Part shown: positions 52,717 through 62,139 of the stretch, piece by piece | Position numbering within the stretch: position 1 is the first letter of the stretch | How the letters are laid out: each line of letters starts with the position of its first letter | Origin: Flavobacterium terrae | Lineage (GTDB): Bacteria > Bacteroidota > Bacteroidia > Flavobacteriales > Flavobacteriaceae | DNA length: 64,000 nt | Assembly (NCBI RefSeq): GCF_900142035.1 | Contig: NZ_FQZI01000001.1 | Location: 248,001 to 312,000 of the forward strand | Direction: 5' to 3' | Notes under the pieces: generated by a model | Seen by the model: only the letters and a program-made list of their open reading frames with translations | What the model was told of the DNA's origin: nothing | Database searches by the model: none | Translations under genes and position numbers: made by a program

Positions 52717-52745
52717 ATAAAAAAAGAGGCTGATTGCTCAGCCTC
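52717..52745 (-). terminator. Terminator of the M4 protease gene
   Basis: GAGGCTGA (52726-52733) pairs with TCAGCCTC (52738-52745) around TTGC, with an A run on the plus strand that reads as a T run for the leftward gene. Confidence 0.88.
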
Positions 52746-52777
52746 CTTACAATAGTTATTTAGTTGGTTTGGTTTAA

Positions 52778-55700
52778 TTATTTTTTAGCAAATTTTCTAG
52801 TGATTGCTTTTTGTCCATCATTAACTTCTAAAACATATAATCCTGAAGGTAAATCTGAAACATTAACTTGTTGTTGATCTAACTTACCTGTTTTTAATGA
52901 TTGTCCCATTAAATTATAAATTTTGAAAGAAACTGAACGATTATCAAACATAGCAACATTTAATGTACTTTCTACTGGATTAGGATACATTTTGAAATCA
53001 AATACGTTTGATTCGTTAGCAATTGTATCGCCAGAAGTAATTCCATTTATAGCAGCTGCTCCAATATTTACTGTATAATCTTCTACTTCTCCGTAAGTAA
53101 ATGTTTCACACGCTGTAGAAGTTGCATTATATTTCATTTGAACTCTCATTCTTGTTTGTCCTGCTAAAGCAGTTGTAGGAACAGTAAATGTACTTGTCAA
53201 ATTTCCTGAGCTAGAAGATGATCCTGCAACTACTTTTTCTGTAGTTTCGAAAGTTCCATTTTGGTCGTAATCAATCCATACAGACCAGTATTCTGTATAT
53301 GCAGACCCTGTAAATCCAGCACTAAACGTAATTGTATTTGATCCATAAGGAACATTTCCAACTAAGTTTGTAAAGTTACCATATCCAGCATTTGCTCCTG
53401 TAGCATTTGAAATTCCACCTAAAGCTACATAGTCGATATATTCGTCTGAAACATTATTTCCTTTAGAAGCACAGTATGTTACAGAAGTAGATGAAGTAGT
53501 TACATTTACTACATTACTAGAAGCAGATTCATTTCCAGCAGCGTCTTTTGCTTTTACAGAGAAAGAATAAGTTGTGGCTGCTGTTAATCCTGTAACTGTA
53601 TAAGATGTAGTTGTAACACTTGCTTTTAATGTTGAACCTTGATATACATCATATCCTGTTACACCTACATTATCTGAAGAAGCTGTCCAAGACAATGTTG
53701 TTGAAGTAGATGTAGTTCCTGACGCCGCTAAATTTGTTGGTGCAGTTGGTGCAGTTGTATCTGCCGAACCAGCAACTAGATTCACCGTATAATCTTCAAC
53801 TTCTCCGTAAGAAAACGCCTCACATTGAGTAGGTATACCATTATATTTCATAGATACTCTCATTCTTGTAGCTCCTGTAACAGCTGATGTAGGAACAGTA
53901 AAACTTCCTGTGGCAGGTGTAGTTGTAGAAGCTGCTTTACTCCATACTAATTCTCCAGAATCGTCAAAGTCTTTATCGTTATTTAAGTCAATCCAAACAG
54001 CATAACCCTCTGAATAAGTAGAGCCAGTCCATGTAGGAGTTATAGTAATTGCTGTAGCACTTCCTTTTGTAACATTTGTTGAAATACTTGTAAAGTCTGA
54101 ATAACCTGTTCCTCCAGTTGAGGCGTTATTTATAGTTCCAATTTGTACTCTTCCAATATACTCATCAGCCACACTATTTCCTTTTGAAGCACAATAAGTA
54201 GCTGTAGCTGCAGAAGTTGTTACACTCACAGCATTACTGGCAGCAGATAAATTACCAGCTGCATCTTTTGCTTTTACTGTAAAAGAATAAGTAGTTGATG
54301 CTGTTAATCCTGAAGCTGTATAAGTTGTACCAGTAACAGTTCCCAATAAAGTTGTTCCACTGTAAACATTATATCCAGTTACTCCAACATTGTCAGTTGA
54401 ACCAGTCCACGACAAGTTAGTTGATGATGAAGTTGTTCCAGATGCAGCTAAATTTGTTGGTGTAGTTGGTGCAGTTGTGTCTGAAGTTCCTCCTGAATAA
54501 GCTGCTCCAACACCTACAGCATACCAAGCATTTGTCGTCGCAATCACTTCAGCAGAACCTGCTCCATATAATTCTGTAGCTGATTGAATAGAGTATGTTC
54601 TTGCGTTAGCAAACGTTGAGTTTGCTGATAAATAATTAGCTTCTGTACGATAAGCAATTTTTGCTGCTTTATCCACAGAAATTCCTGTAACGTTAAATGC
54701 ATTTCCAATATCATTAGTTCCAGATTTTCCTACTGCTAAAATATAAAACCAATGATTTAATACACCTGAGTTAGTATGAACTCCACAATAGTCATTAGTT
54801 TGAGTAGGAGTACAATTGGGGTTCTTCCAATACGTTCCGCCATAAGTGTCTGGTTGACCCTCAGCGTTAGGATTACTCATAGATCGTAAAGCAGCATGAC
54901 CTGATCTCATTTCTATATCCTCTCCTATTAACCAAGGTTGCTTATTTGGAGCAGCGTAAAACTCTACACATGCTGCCCAGATATCTGAAAAACCTTCATT
55001 CATAGCTCCTGATTCTTTTTGATAAGCTAAATTAGCCGTATAAGTACAAACAGCATGTCCAATTTCATGAGCAGCTACATCAAGAGAAGTTAACGCATTA
55101 AATCCTCCTGATCCACTTCCATCTCCATAAGTCATTCTAGAACCATCCCAATATGCATTGTTATAGTTTGAGCTATAGTGAACATAACTGTTAATTTTTG
55201 CGCCAGAATTATTATAACTATTTCTTGAATGAACTGCACTAAAATAATCATATGTTTTTTCAGCTCCCCAATGTGCATCTAACGCAGCATTATCTTTATT
55301 AGCATTATCAAATTCTGCAGCTGTCCAATTGTTATCAACATCTGTGAAATTAACTGCAGAAGAGTAATTTGTACCTTTTTTCATATTGTACGTTTGCATA
55401 CCACTTCCTCTAGTGTTGTCCTGCAAAATATATGAAGATCCGCTAAGCAATGTTTGAATTGTTTGAGTCCCACTATAACGAGTTGCTGCATTTGCTGCAA
55501 CCATAATAGATGGATTTTTAAACAAGTTGGTAGTATTAGATTTTTCTGCTAAATTTTTACCATGACTATGCTCTCCAAGATGTTTTATTGTAGCGTTGTA
55601 AAATAAAACTTGACCAGATTTTGCATCTACATAAACATCACCTCTACTCAATGGTTTAGTAGCATAGATATCAAATTTATACGCTAATTTAACTGAATTG

Positions 55701-56227
55701 TCAATAGGCAGTAAAACCAATTCCCCTTTTGGTTTTGAATAATTGCTTGCTTTTGCCTCTTGTGGATTATTCCATAGAAACTCTGTGGCTCCTAAATGAG
55801 ATATTGCTCTTTGTAAAGCAGCTTGAGCATTAATTGAAGGTGAAGTTTCTACATTTCCTATTTTGTAAAACTCTCCACTCATAGCGTTTACTTTACCATT
55901 TTTAGAATGTAAGTTGTATGTTGCAAATTCAACTTTAATTCCTTGATGATACAATTGAAACTTTTCGTGAGTGTAACCTAATTCGTCTGCTTCGGTTTTT
56001 ACTTTTGAAAAGTTTTGATTTTCTTTAAGTCCTAGTTGTTCTTTGAAGATTGTTCTTGCATCTGAACTTTTATAGGTTGAAGATTCTTTAAATGTAATGA
56101 AAGCGGGAGTTCCATTATCATTTTTTTCCTTTTTGTTTACATTCTTATCTGTTTCTTGAGCCAAGGCAGATAAGGTAAACAACGAGAGTGCAGCTATTGA
56201 AGTTAAACTGCGTAGTTGTTTTTTCAT
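52778..56227 (-). CDS. Secreted M4 (thermolysin-type) metalloprotease with type IX sorting domain
   Basis: The 1149-residue protein has a signal peptide (about 1-23), an FTP/PepSY propeptide (about 30-210), and an M4 catalytic domain with HEIGH (about 387-391) and GAMNEGFSD (about 406-414, third Zn ligand Glu). After it come a fibronectin type III domain (about 583-670), a GEVED-type domain ending GEVEDYTVNL (about 806), a second Fn3 (about 825-905), a second GEVED domain and a C-terminal type IX sorting domain (about 1078-1149; FKMYPNPVESTLNV). It should be exported through the type IX system and digest proteins outside the cell. Confidence 0.95.
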   Translation of the reverse strand: MKKQLRSLTSIAALSLFTLSALAQETDKNVNKKEKNDNGTPAFITFKESSTYKSSDARTIFKEQLGLKENQNFSKVKTEADELGYTHEKFQLYHQGIKVEFATYNLHSKNGKVNAMSGEFYKIGNVETSPSINAQAALQRAISHLGATEFLWNNPQEAKASNYSKPKGELVLLPIDNSVKLAYKFDIYATKPLSRGDVYVDAKSGQVLFYNATIKHLGEHSHGKNLAEKSNTTNLFKNPSIMVAANAATRYSGTQTIQTLLSGSSYILQDNTRGSGMQTYNMKKGTNYSSAVNFTDVDNNWTAAEFDNANKDNAALDAHWGAEKTYDYFSAVHSRNSYNNSGAKINSYVHYSSNYNNAYWDGSRMTYGDGSGSGGFNALTSLDVAAHEIGHAVCTYTANLAYQKESGAMNEGFSDIWAACVEFYAAPNKQPWLIGEDIEMRSGHAALRSMSNPNAEGQPDTYGGTYWKNPNCTPTQTNDYCGVHTNSGVLNHWFYILAVGKSGTNDIGNAFNVTGISVDKAAKIAYRTEANYLSANSTFANARTYSIQSATELYGAGSAEVIATTNAWYAVGVGAAYSGGTSDTTAPTTPTNLAASGTTSSSTNLSWTGSTDNVGVTGYNVYSGTTLLGTVTGTTYTASGLTASTTYSFTVKAKDAAGNLSAASNAVSVTTSAATATYCASKGNSVADEYIGRVQIGTINNASTGGTGYSDFTSISTNVTKGSATAITITPTWTGSTYSEGYAVWIDLNNDKDFDDSGELVWSKAASTTTPATGSFTVPTSAVTGATRMRVSMKYNGIPTQCEAFSYGEVEDYTVNLVAGSADTTAPTAPTNLAASGTTSTSTTLSWTASSDNVGVTGYDVYQGSTLKASVTTTSYTVTGLTAATTYSFSVKAKDAAGNESASSNVVNVTTSSTSVTYCASKGNNVSDEYIDYVALGGISNATGANAGYGNFTNLVGNVPYGSNTITFSAGFTGSAYTEYWSVWIDYDQNGTFETTEKVVAGSSSSSGNLTSTFTVPTTALAGQTRMRVQMKYNATSTACETFTYGEVEDYTVNIGAAAINGITSGDTIANESNVFDFKMYPNPVESTLNVAMFDNRSVSFKIYNLMGQSLKTGKLDQQQVNVSDLPSGLYVLEVNDGQKAITRKFAKK

Positions 56228-56362
56228 AATTGGTGTTTTTTTGGTTTGTTGGTTTATTATTTGATTATCAATAATTTACACAATTTTACAGAAAAATACC
56301 AACATCAGGTTTTAAATTATGTTTTTTATCTTAACCATAACTTAATCTTAACTTTAAAATAA

Positions 56363-56390
56363 AAATAAAAAAAGCCCTCAATGGGCTTTT
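56363..56390 (-). terminator. Terminator of the CoA-transferase operon
   Basis: AAAAGCCC (56370-56377) pairs with GGGCTTTT (56383-56390); on the minus strand a T-rich run follows. It lies 22 bp after the stop of the beta subunit gene. Confidence 0.85.
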
Positions 56391-56411
56391 AAATATGAAA
56401 GAAGAAGTGAA

Positions 56412-57071
56412 TTAATTTATAGTCATTTCAGGAATATCCCCCTCAATAATTAATTCTGCTTCTGTTGATTTTATAATTTCTTCGACTGATACACCAGGTG
56501 CTCTTTCTAAAAGTTTAAACCCTTTTGGTGTTACTTCCATTACAGCTAATTCTGTAACTACTTTCTTAACACAACCTACACCTGTTAATGGTAAAGTACA
56601 TTTTTTGAGAATCTTAGATTCTCCAGCTTTATTTACATGCATCATTGCCACGATAATATTTTCTGCAGAAGCCACTAAGTCCATGGCACCTCCCATACCT
56701 TTTACCATTTTACCCGGGATTTTCCAATTGGCAATATCTCCATTTTCTGAAACTTCCATTGCGCCTAAAATTGTTAAATCTACTTTTTGAGCACGTATCA
56801 TTCCAAAACTAAATGCTGAATCAAAAAAACTAGCGCCTGGTAAAGTTGTAATGGTTTGCTTTCCTGCGTTTATTACATCTGCATCTTCTTCTCCTTCAAA
56901 AGGAAAAGGACCCATTCCTAGTACTCCATTTTCTGATTGAAACTCAACAGAAATATCTTCACGAACATAATTAGCCACTAATGTTGGTATTCCAATACCT
57001 AAATTTACATAATAGCCATCTTTTACTTCTTTTGCTATTCTTTGTGCAATTTGATTTTTATCTAATGCCAT
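56412..57071 (-). CDS. scoB: 3-oxoacid CoA-transferase, beta subunit
   Basis: The 219-residue protein is full length for the B subunit. The catalytic Glu lies in the family motif SENGVLGMGPFP (about 46-57), and GGAMDLVASA (about 128) is also typical. With the alpha subunit it moves CoA from succinyl-CoA to acetoacetate or similar acids. Its ATG is 2 bp after the alpha subunit stop, as usual for this pair. Confidence 0.94.
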   Translation of the reverse strand: MALDKNQIAQRIAKEVKDGYYVNLGIGIPTLVANYVREDISVEFQSENGVLGMGPFPFEGEEDADVINAGKQTITTLPGASFFDSAFSFGMIRAQKVDLTILGAMEVSENGDIANWKIPGKMVKGMGGAMDLVASAENIIVAMMHVNKAGESKILKKCTLPLTGVGCVKKVVTELAVMEVTPKGFKLLERAPGVSVEEIIKSTEAELIIEGDIPEMTIN

Positions 57072-57073
57072 GA

Positions 57074-57775
57074 TTAACTGTTTTTTCTAACGGTACGTTG
57101 TTCAATTCTTTTTTCAAATTTTTCTCCTTGAAAAATTCGGTTGATCATAATTCCTGGAATGTGAATTTGATTTGGATCCAACGTTCCTGCGGGTACAAGC
57201 TCTTCTACTTCAGCAATTGTAATTTTTGCAGCTCCTGCCATACACGCATTGAAGTTTCTAGCTGTTCCTTTAAAAATTAAATTTCCTGCTTCATCTCCTT
57301 TCCATGCTTTAACAATAGAAAAATCAGCTTTGTAAGCCAATTCCATTACGTGCATTTTACCATTAAATTCTCTTGTTTCCTTACCTTCTGCCACTTCTGT
57401 TCCAAATCCAGCTGGCGTGAAGAAAGCAGGAATTCCTGCTTGAGCAGCACGACATTTTTCGGCTAAAGTTCCTTGTGGAGTTAATTCGACTTCTAACTCA
57501 CCCGATAGCATTTGGCGTTCAAACTCAGCATTTTCTCCCACGTAAGAAGAAATCATTTTTTTGATTTGCTTTTTTTGAAGCAATAATCCTAATCCAAAAT
57601 CATCTACTCCAGCATTATTAGAAATACAGGTTAAATCAGTTACTTCTTTTTTTACTAATTCTGCTATGCTGTTTTCTGGGATTCCGCATAAACCGAAACC
57701 TCCAAGCATAATTGTTTGTCCGCTTTGAATGTCTTGTAAAGCTTCTTGAACGTTGTTTACTTTTCTGTTAATCAT
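57074..57775 (-). CDS. scoA: 3-oxoacid CoA-transferase, alpha subunit
   Basis: The 233-residue protein has the glycine-rich CoA loop [12 protein letters not shown] (about 22-33) and the segments [14 protein letters not shown] and [14 protein letters not shown], standard for ScoA. It pairs with the beta subunit encoded 2 bp downstream. The two catabolise ketone bodies or leucine-derived acetoacetate. The promoter is not clear; only a weak TATCTTTT lies upstream. Confidence 0.94.
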   Translation of the reverse strand: MINRKVNNVQEALQDIQSGQTIMLGGFGLCGIPENSIAELVKKEVTDLTCISNNAGVDDFGLGLLLQKKQIKKMISSYVGENAEFERQMLSGELEVELTPQGTLAEKCRAAQAGIPAFFTPAGFGTEVAEGKETREFNGKMHVMELAYKADFSIVKAWKGDEAGNLIFKGTARNFNACMAGAAKITIAEVEELVPAGTLDPNQIHIPGIMINRIFQGEKFEKRIEQRTVRKNS

Positions 57776-57902
57776 GTTGTATGTTTATTAGCCCATATGA
57801 TGTTGTACCCATTTTTTAAGTAATTATTTATGAACCAAAAAAGATACAGCAAACATCTGGAAATTCTTCCCATTCGACTAGCTCAGGGTAAAATTAATAT
57901 TG

Positions 57903-60230
57903 TTAAAGACCAAATTCATCAGTATTATTTATATCCTCTTGTTTTACAGCTGTTGAATCTTTCGATATTGAATCATTAGCTCTTCTTGAGGGCGGAGTAT
58001 AACAATCTACTTTAATAGTTAAATCTTTTGGCTTTTCAAATGATTCCTTTGACACGTTTAACGAAGTATCATTGTAACACTTTTTCATAAACAAAGCCCA
58101 AATAGGTAAAGCCATTGTTGCTCCTTGCCCGGAAGCTAATGTTCTAAAATGTGCTGATCTATCTTCATTACCTACCCAAACTCCTGCTGCTAGATTAGGA
58201 ACCATTCCTACAAACCATCCATCAGATTGATTTTGGGTTGTTCCTGTTTTTCCAGCAATTGGATTGGTGAAAACATAAGGATATCCAGTTACACGGTTGT
58301 ATTTCCAGCCTCCTCCTTGAGAACGAAGACGACCACCAGAACCTGACTCGGTAACACCTTCCATCAATTTTATAACAGCATAAGCGATGTCTTTACTCAA
58401 TACATCTCTAGACTCCATTTTAGGTTCATAAATTACGTTTCCGTTTTTATCTTCAATTTTTGTGATAACCTGAGGTTTTAAATAAATCCCTTGATTCGCA
58501 AATGAACTGAAGGCTGCAACTAAATCTTTCACAGTCATATCTACAGCTCCAAGCGCAATTGATGGCTGAGAAGGAATATCAGAGTTTACTCCGAGTTTTT
58601 TTACTAAATCGATTACCGCATCTGGACCAGTTTTGTCAATCAATTTAGCTGAAACAGTATTTATTGATAATGCCAATGCTTTTTTAAGCGTTACCATTCC
58701 GCGGTATTTATGGTCTGAATTACGAGGTTCCCAATCTTCGGTAACGTTGTGACGTCCTTTTCTAATCATAAATGGTCCATCAATAATAGTATCACACGGA
58801 GACATTCCTAGTTGTTCTATAGCAGTCGCATAAACAAAAGGTTTGAATGTAGAACCTACCTGACGTGCTCCCAATCCTACGTGGTCATATTGAAAATATC
58901 TATAATCAATACCTCCTACCCAAACTTTAACATCACCAGTTTGAGGTTCCATAGCCATCATTCCTGGTTGTAAAAAATGTTTGTAATAGCGAATTGAATC
59001 GTAAGGAGTCATTAATGTGTCTTTATCTCCTTTCCAACTAAAAACGGTCATTTTTGTTTTGATGTAGAATGATTTTTTAATTTCTTCTTCATCTTTTCCG
59101 CTTTCAGATAATATTCTCCAACGTTCTGTATTACGCATAGAACGTTCCATAATTCTGTCAATATCTGGCTGTTTGATGTTAACAAATGGAGCTGTTTTGT
59201 TTTTCTTCATTTCACTCCAAAATTCTTGTTGTAAATTAGCCAAATGCTCTTTTACCGATTCTTCTGCATACAATTGCATTCTTGAATCGATAGTAGTATA
59301 AATTTTAAGACCATCAGAATAAATATTATAATCTGATCCATCTTCTTTTTTATTTTCTTTTACCCAACTTTTCATGTAATCACGAAGGTATTCACGGAAA
59401 TAAGTAGCTGTTCCTTCGTTGTATTTTTCTGGTGTAAAAGTTAACTTTATTGGTTTTGCTTGAAAACTTTCTTTTTGTGCTGTGGTTAAAAAATGATTTT
59501 TCTCCATTTGTTTTAAAACCACGTTGCGGCGATCTCTTACTTTTTCTTCACGCTTTAACGGATTAAACAAAGAAGGGTTTTTTAACATACCTACTAACAT
59601 CGCAGATTCATCAACTGTTAGGTTTTTAGGTTCTTTAGCAAAATACACTTTTGCAGCAGATCTAATTCCTACGGCAGTATTGATAAAATCAACTTTGTTA
59701 AAATACATCGCAATGATTTCGTTCTTAGTATATTGTCTTTCTAAACGAATTGCAATAATCCATTCTTTTGCTTTTTGAATAATACGAAATGGTAAAAAAC
59801 GAGAACCTTCACCATGAAAAAGTAGCTTTGCTAACTGTTGTGTAATTGTACTTGCTCCACCACGACTACCTAAACTTAATGATGCACTCAAAGTACGTCT
59901 TCCGTCAATACCTGAATGCTCGTAAAAACGCTCATCCTCTGTCGCTACTAGGGCTTTTACCAAATGTGGCGGCAGGTCTTCATATTTTACTGGAGTTCTA
60001 TTTTCATTAAAAAATTTTCCAATGACAACTCCATCCGAAGAAATAATTTCAGTTGCTAGATTTGATTCTGGATTTTCGAGTTCTGAAAAGGATGGCATTG
60101 ATCCAAAAAGCCCCCAAGAGGCAAATAGAAAGAACAATAATACCCCTCCAAAAGTCATGAGGAAATACTTCCAAAATTTTTTCACATATGGTGAATAATC
60201 TGGTTTTCGAGTATTCATTTTTTGTGCCAT
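57903..60230 (-). CDS. mrcA: Penicillin-binding protein 1A (bifunctional murein synthase)
   Basis: The 775-residue protein has a short cytoplasmic N-terminus, one membrane segment (about 20-40), a GT51 transglycosylase domain with EDERFYEHSGID (about 97-108) and GGASTITQQLAK, and a transpeptidase with the serine in GSTFKPF (about 462), the SxN motif in ALSINTVSAKL and KTGTT (about 664). It polymerises and crosslinks murein outside the inner membrane. It is the last gene of the ricT-gldH-PBP1A unit, 1 bp after gldH. The symbol is chosen by type, not by orthology. Confidence 0.94.
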   Translation of the reverse strand: MAQKMNTRKPDYSPYVKKFWKYFLMTFGGVLLFFLFASWGLFGSMPSFSELENPESNLATEIISSDGVVIGKFFNENRTPVKYEDLPPHLVKALVATEDERFYEHSGIDGRRTLSASLSLGSRGGASTITQQLAKLLFHGEGSRFLPFRIIQKAKEWIIAIRLERQYTKNEIIAMYFNKVDFINTAVGIRSAAKVYFAKEPKNLTVDESAMLVGMLKNPSLFNPLKREEKVRDRRNVVLKQMEKNHFLTTAQKESFQAKPIKLTFTPEKYNEGTATYFREYLRDYMKSWVKENKKEDGSDYNIYSDGLKIYTTIDSRMQLYAEESVKEHLANLQQEFWSEMKKNKTAPFVNIKQPDIDRIMERSMRNTERWRILSESGKDEEEIKKSFYIKTKMTVFSWKGDKDTLMTPYDSIRYYKHFLQPGMMAMEPQTGDVKVWVGGIDYRYFQYDHVGLGARQVGSTFKPFVYATAIEQLGMSPCDTIIDGPFMIRKGRHNVTEDWEPRNSDHKYRGMVTLKKALALSINTVSAKLIDKTGPDAVIDLVKKLGVNSDIPSQPSIALGAVDMTVKDLVAAFSSFANQGIYLKPQVITKIEDKNGNVIYEPKMESRDVLSKDIAYAVIKLMEGVTESGSGGRLRSQGGGWKYNRVTGYPYVFTNPIAGKTGTTQNQSDGWFVGMVPNLAAGVWVGNEDRSAHFRTLASGQGATMALPIWALFMKKCYNDTSLNVSKESFEKPKDLTIKVDCYTPPSRRANDSISKDSTAVKQEDINNTDEFGL

Positions 60231-60231
60231 T

Positions 60232-60720
60232 TTACTTATTTTCTAATGATTCTATTCTGAAACCTATTTCTGTAATTCCGTTAAGTCTCTCAACGCCTTT
60301 CACCTTTCCTGTTTGTCTTACTGCTTGTTGAATTGAAACTTTATATGTTCCTTTTCCTAGGAATGTTGCGTTTTCTTTGTACCAAAGTTTACTTTCTTTA
60401 ATATCTGAAAAACCTTCTCCCATTAATGTACCGTCAGGATTTGCCATTTGATACTCTAAAGTATCCACTTTTATTTTACCTTTTGGCTCTTCCATTTTCA
60501 CAATTAAAAATAAATTGCTAAACTCATAATCGTCATTATTTCTGACGTTAATGAACATATTTACTGGTTTTTTTGAAACATCCTGATCAAACTTAAATGT
60601 AACAATACTGTCTCGGTGCCAACCATCATCAATAGTCTTATAATCGTCAAAAACTTGAGTTTTATCACACGATACAAAAACAAAAGCAATTATAAATAAC
60701 CAGAAACTATTTTTTAGCAT
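60232..60720 (-). CDS. gldH: Gliding motility lipoprotein GldH
   Basis: The start is ATG 60720, giving a 162-residue protein with a lipoprotein signal (FVFVSCDKTQVFDDY, Cys19); a longer frame from 60876 would lose it. The VFDDY...DGWHRDSIVTFKF and NVRNNDDYEFSNLFLIV segments are typical of GldH. In Flavobacterium johnsoniae GldH is needed for gliding and chitin use and belongs to the type IX machinery. It overlaps the ricT end by 14 bp. The order ricT-gldH-PBP1A is common in Flavobacteriia. Confidence 0.9.
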   Translation of the reverse strand: MLKNSFWLFIIAFVFVSCDKTQVFDDYKTIDDGWHRDSIVTFKFDQDVSKKPVNMFINVRNNDDYEFSNLFLIVKMEEPKGKIKVDTLEYQMANPDGTLMGEGFSDIKESKLWYKENATFLGKGTYKVSIQQAVRQTGKVKGVERLNGITEIGFRIESLENK

Positions 60721-61957
60721 CTTTATTTTCTTTTTTGAATTTCGGTTTTGGTCCATTGTTAGCAGGTTTTGGATTGGCATTATTACTTGGTCTTGGATTA
60801 GTAGTATTACCAGAATTTGCTTCAGCTGGACGCTTTCTTTTTTTATTGTTCGATTTTTTCTTTTTAGGTTGATCAAAACGTGTTAAACTATCTTGACCCA
60901 TTGCGTTTTGGAATGTTTTTTCAACGGCTGGTTTTTCTTCTTCAACAGCAAATTCTTCTAATGACGCAACTTTAATTTTTTGTTTGTTTTTTGAAATGAT
61001 TTCTTTCACTTCGGTTGTTTTCAATACATGCCAATGTGCAAAGTTATCAGTATAAGCAAACCACATTAACCCTTTAAAAATATCTAATTTTTGGCAAACT
61101 GCATCTCCTTTTTCGGTATACAATTTTGTATCCATATCAGGAAAATCTTTAAGAGCGTCCATGTATGAATCTAACTCATAGTTCAAACAACATTTTAGCT
61201 TACCACATTGTCCTGCTAATTTCTGAGGGTTTAATGATAATTGCTGGTATCTCGCTGCTGATGTATTTACACTTCTAAAATCTGTTAACCAAGTAGAACA
61301 ACACAATTCACGTCCGCAAGAACCAATTCCTCCAAGTCGAGAAGCCTCTTGACGAAAACCAACTTGTTTCATCTCAATTCGTATTCCAAATGCCGAAGCA
61401 TAATCTTTAATTAACTGACGGAAATCGACTCTATCGTTTGCTGTGTAATAGAACGTCGCTTTTGAAGCATCACCTTGAAATTCGATATCTGAAATTTTCA
61501 TTTCTAATTTTAAAGCAATCGCAAGCTCACGGGCACGAACCTTCATTGGCTCTTCCTTGTCTCTTGCATTACTCCAAATTTCAATGTCTTTTTGAGATGC
61601 TTTTCTGTAAATTTTAAGTACTTCTCCATCAGGATTAACTCCCTTTTTCTTCATTTGAACCTTAACCAATTCTCCAGTCAAAGTAACAATTCCTACGTCA
61701 TGTCCAGGAGATGCCTCTGTAGCAACCACATCACCTATTACAAGTGGCAGTTTTTCAGCATTTCGGTAAAATTCCTTTCTACCATTTTTAAATCGCACTT
61801 CTACACAATCGAATGGTTCCTGACCTCCAGGAAGACTCATGTTTGAAAGCCAATCAAAAACAGTTAATTTGTTGCAGCTATCGGTGCCGCAAGTCCCATT
61901 ATTTTTACACCCCTTTGGCGCTCCGCCAGTAGAGGTTGAACAACTATTACATGCCAT
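60707..61957 (-). CDS. ricT: RicT/YaaT (PSP1-domain) protein
   Basis: The 416-residue protein starts with a Cys-rich region (MACNSCSTST...CKNNGTCGTDSC), then a PSP1 domain with the cluster motifs GSCGRELCCSTWL (about 216-228) and CGKLKCCLNYELDSY (about 255-269). In Bacillus RicT works with RicA and RicF, holds Fe-S clusters and guides mRNA maturation. The C-terminal 70 residues are a Lys/Asn/Pro-rich disordered tail. It overlaps gldH by 14 bp and is the first gene of the unit. Confidence 0.92.
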   Translation of the reverse strand: MACNSCSTSTGGAPKGCKNNGTCGTDSCNKLTVFDWLSNMSLPGGQEPFDCVEVRFKNGRKEFYRNAEKLPLVIGDVVATEASPGHDVGIVTLTGELVKVQMKKKGVNPDGEVLKIYRKASQKDIEIWSNARDKEEPMKVRARELAIALKLEMKISDIEFQGDASKATFYYTANDRVDFRQLIKDYASAFGIRIEMKQVGFRQEASRLGGIGSCGRELCCSTWLTDFRSVNTSAARYQQLSLNPQKLAGQCGKLKCCLNYELDSYMDALKDFPDMDTKLYTEKGDAVCQKLDIFKGLMWFAYTDNFAHWHVLKTTEVKEIISKNKQKIKVASLEEFAVEEEKPAVEKTFQNAMGQDSLTRFDQPKKKKSNNKKRKRPAEANSGNTTNPRPSNNANPKPANNGPKPKFKKENKDAKK

Positions 61958-62048
61958 AAATTTGAATATATATTGGTCGTCCCGTTCTTAGAACGAAACT
62001 ACTATTGCCAAAATTGTTTTGAGGGTAAAGATACATATTTTAAATTCC

Positions 62049-62097
62049 AAAAAAAGAAATCCCAAATACCAATTTTTAATTTTAGTATTTGGGATTT
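62049..62097 (-). terminator. Terminator of trhO
   Basis: A 13-bp perfect stem (62057-62069 with 62085-62097) with a 15-nt loop lies 43 bp after the trhO stop; on the minus strand a T-rich run follows. Confidence 0.75.
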
Positions 62098-62139
62098 ACA
62101 CTTCGACAATCTCAGTGTGCCAAAATTATTTTTTGAGAT

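Noticed and set aside
60721..60876. Earlier start for gldH
   Set aside because: It lies inside ricT, reads its Lys/Asn-rich tail in another frame, and hides the lipoprotein signal at 60720.
61983..61995. Small palindrome CGTTCT-T-AGAACG upstream of ricT
   Set aside because: Only six bases per arm and no related copy nearby, so chance is likely.
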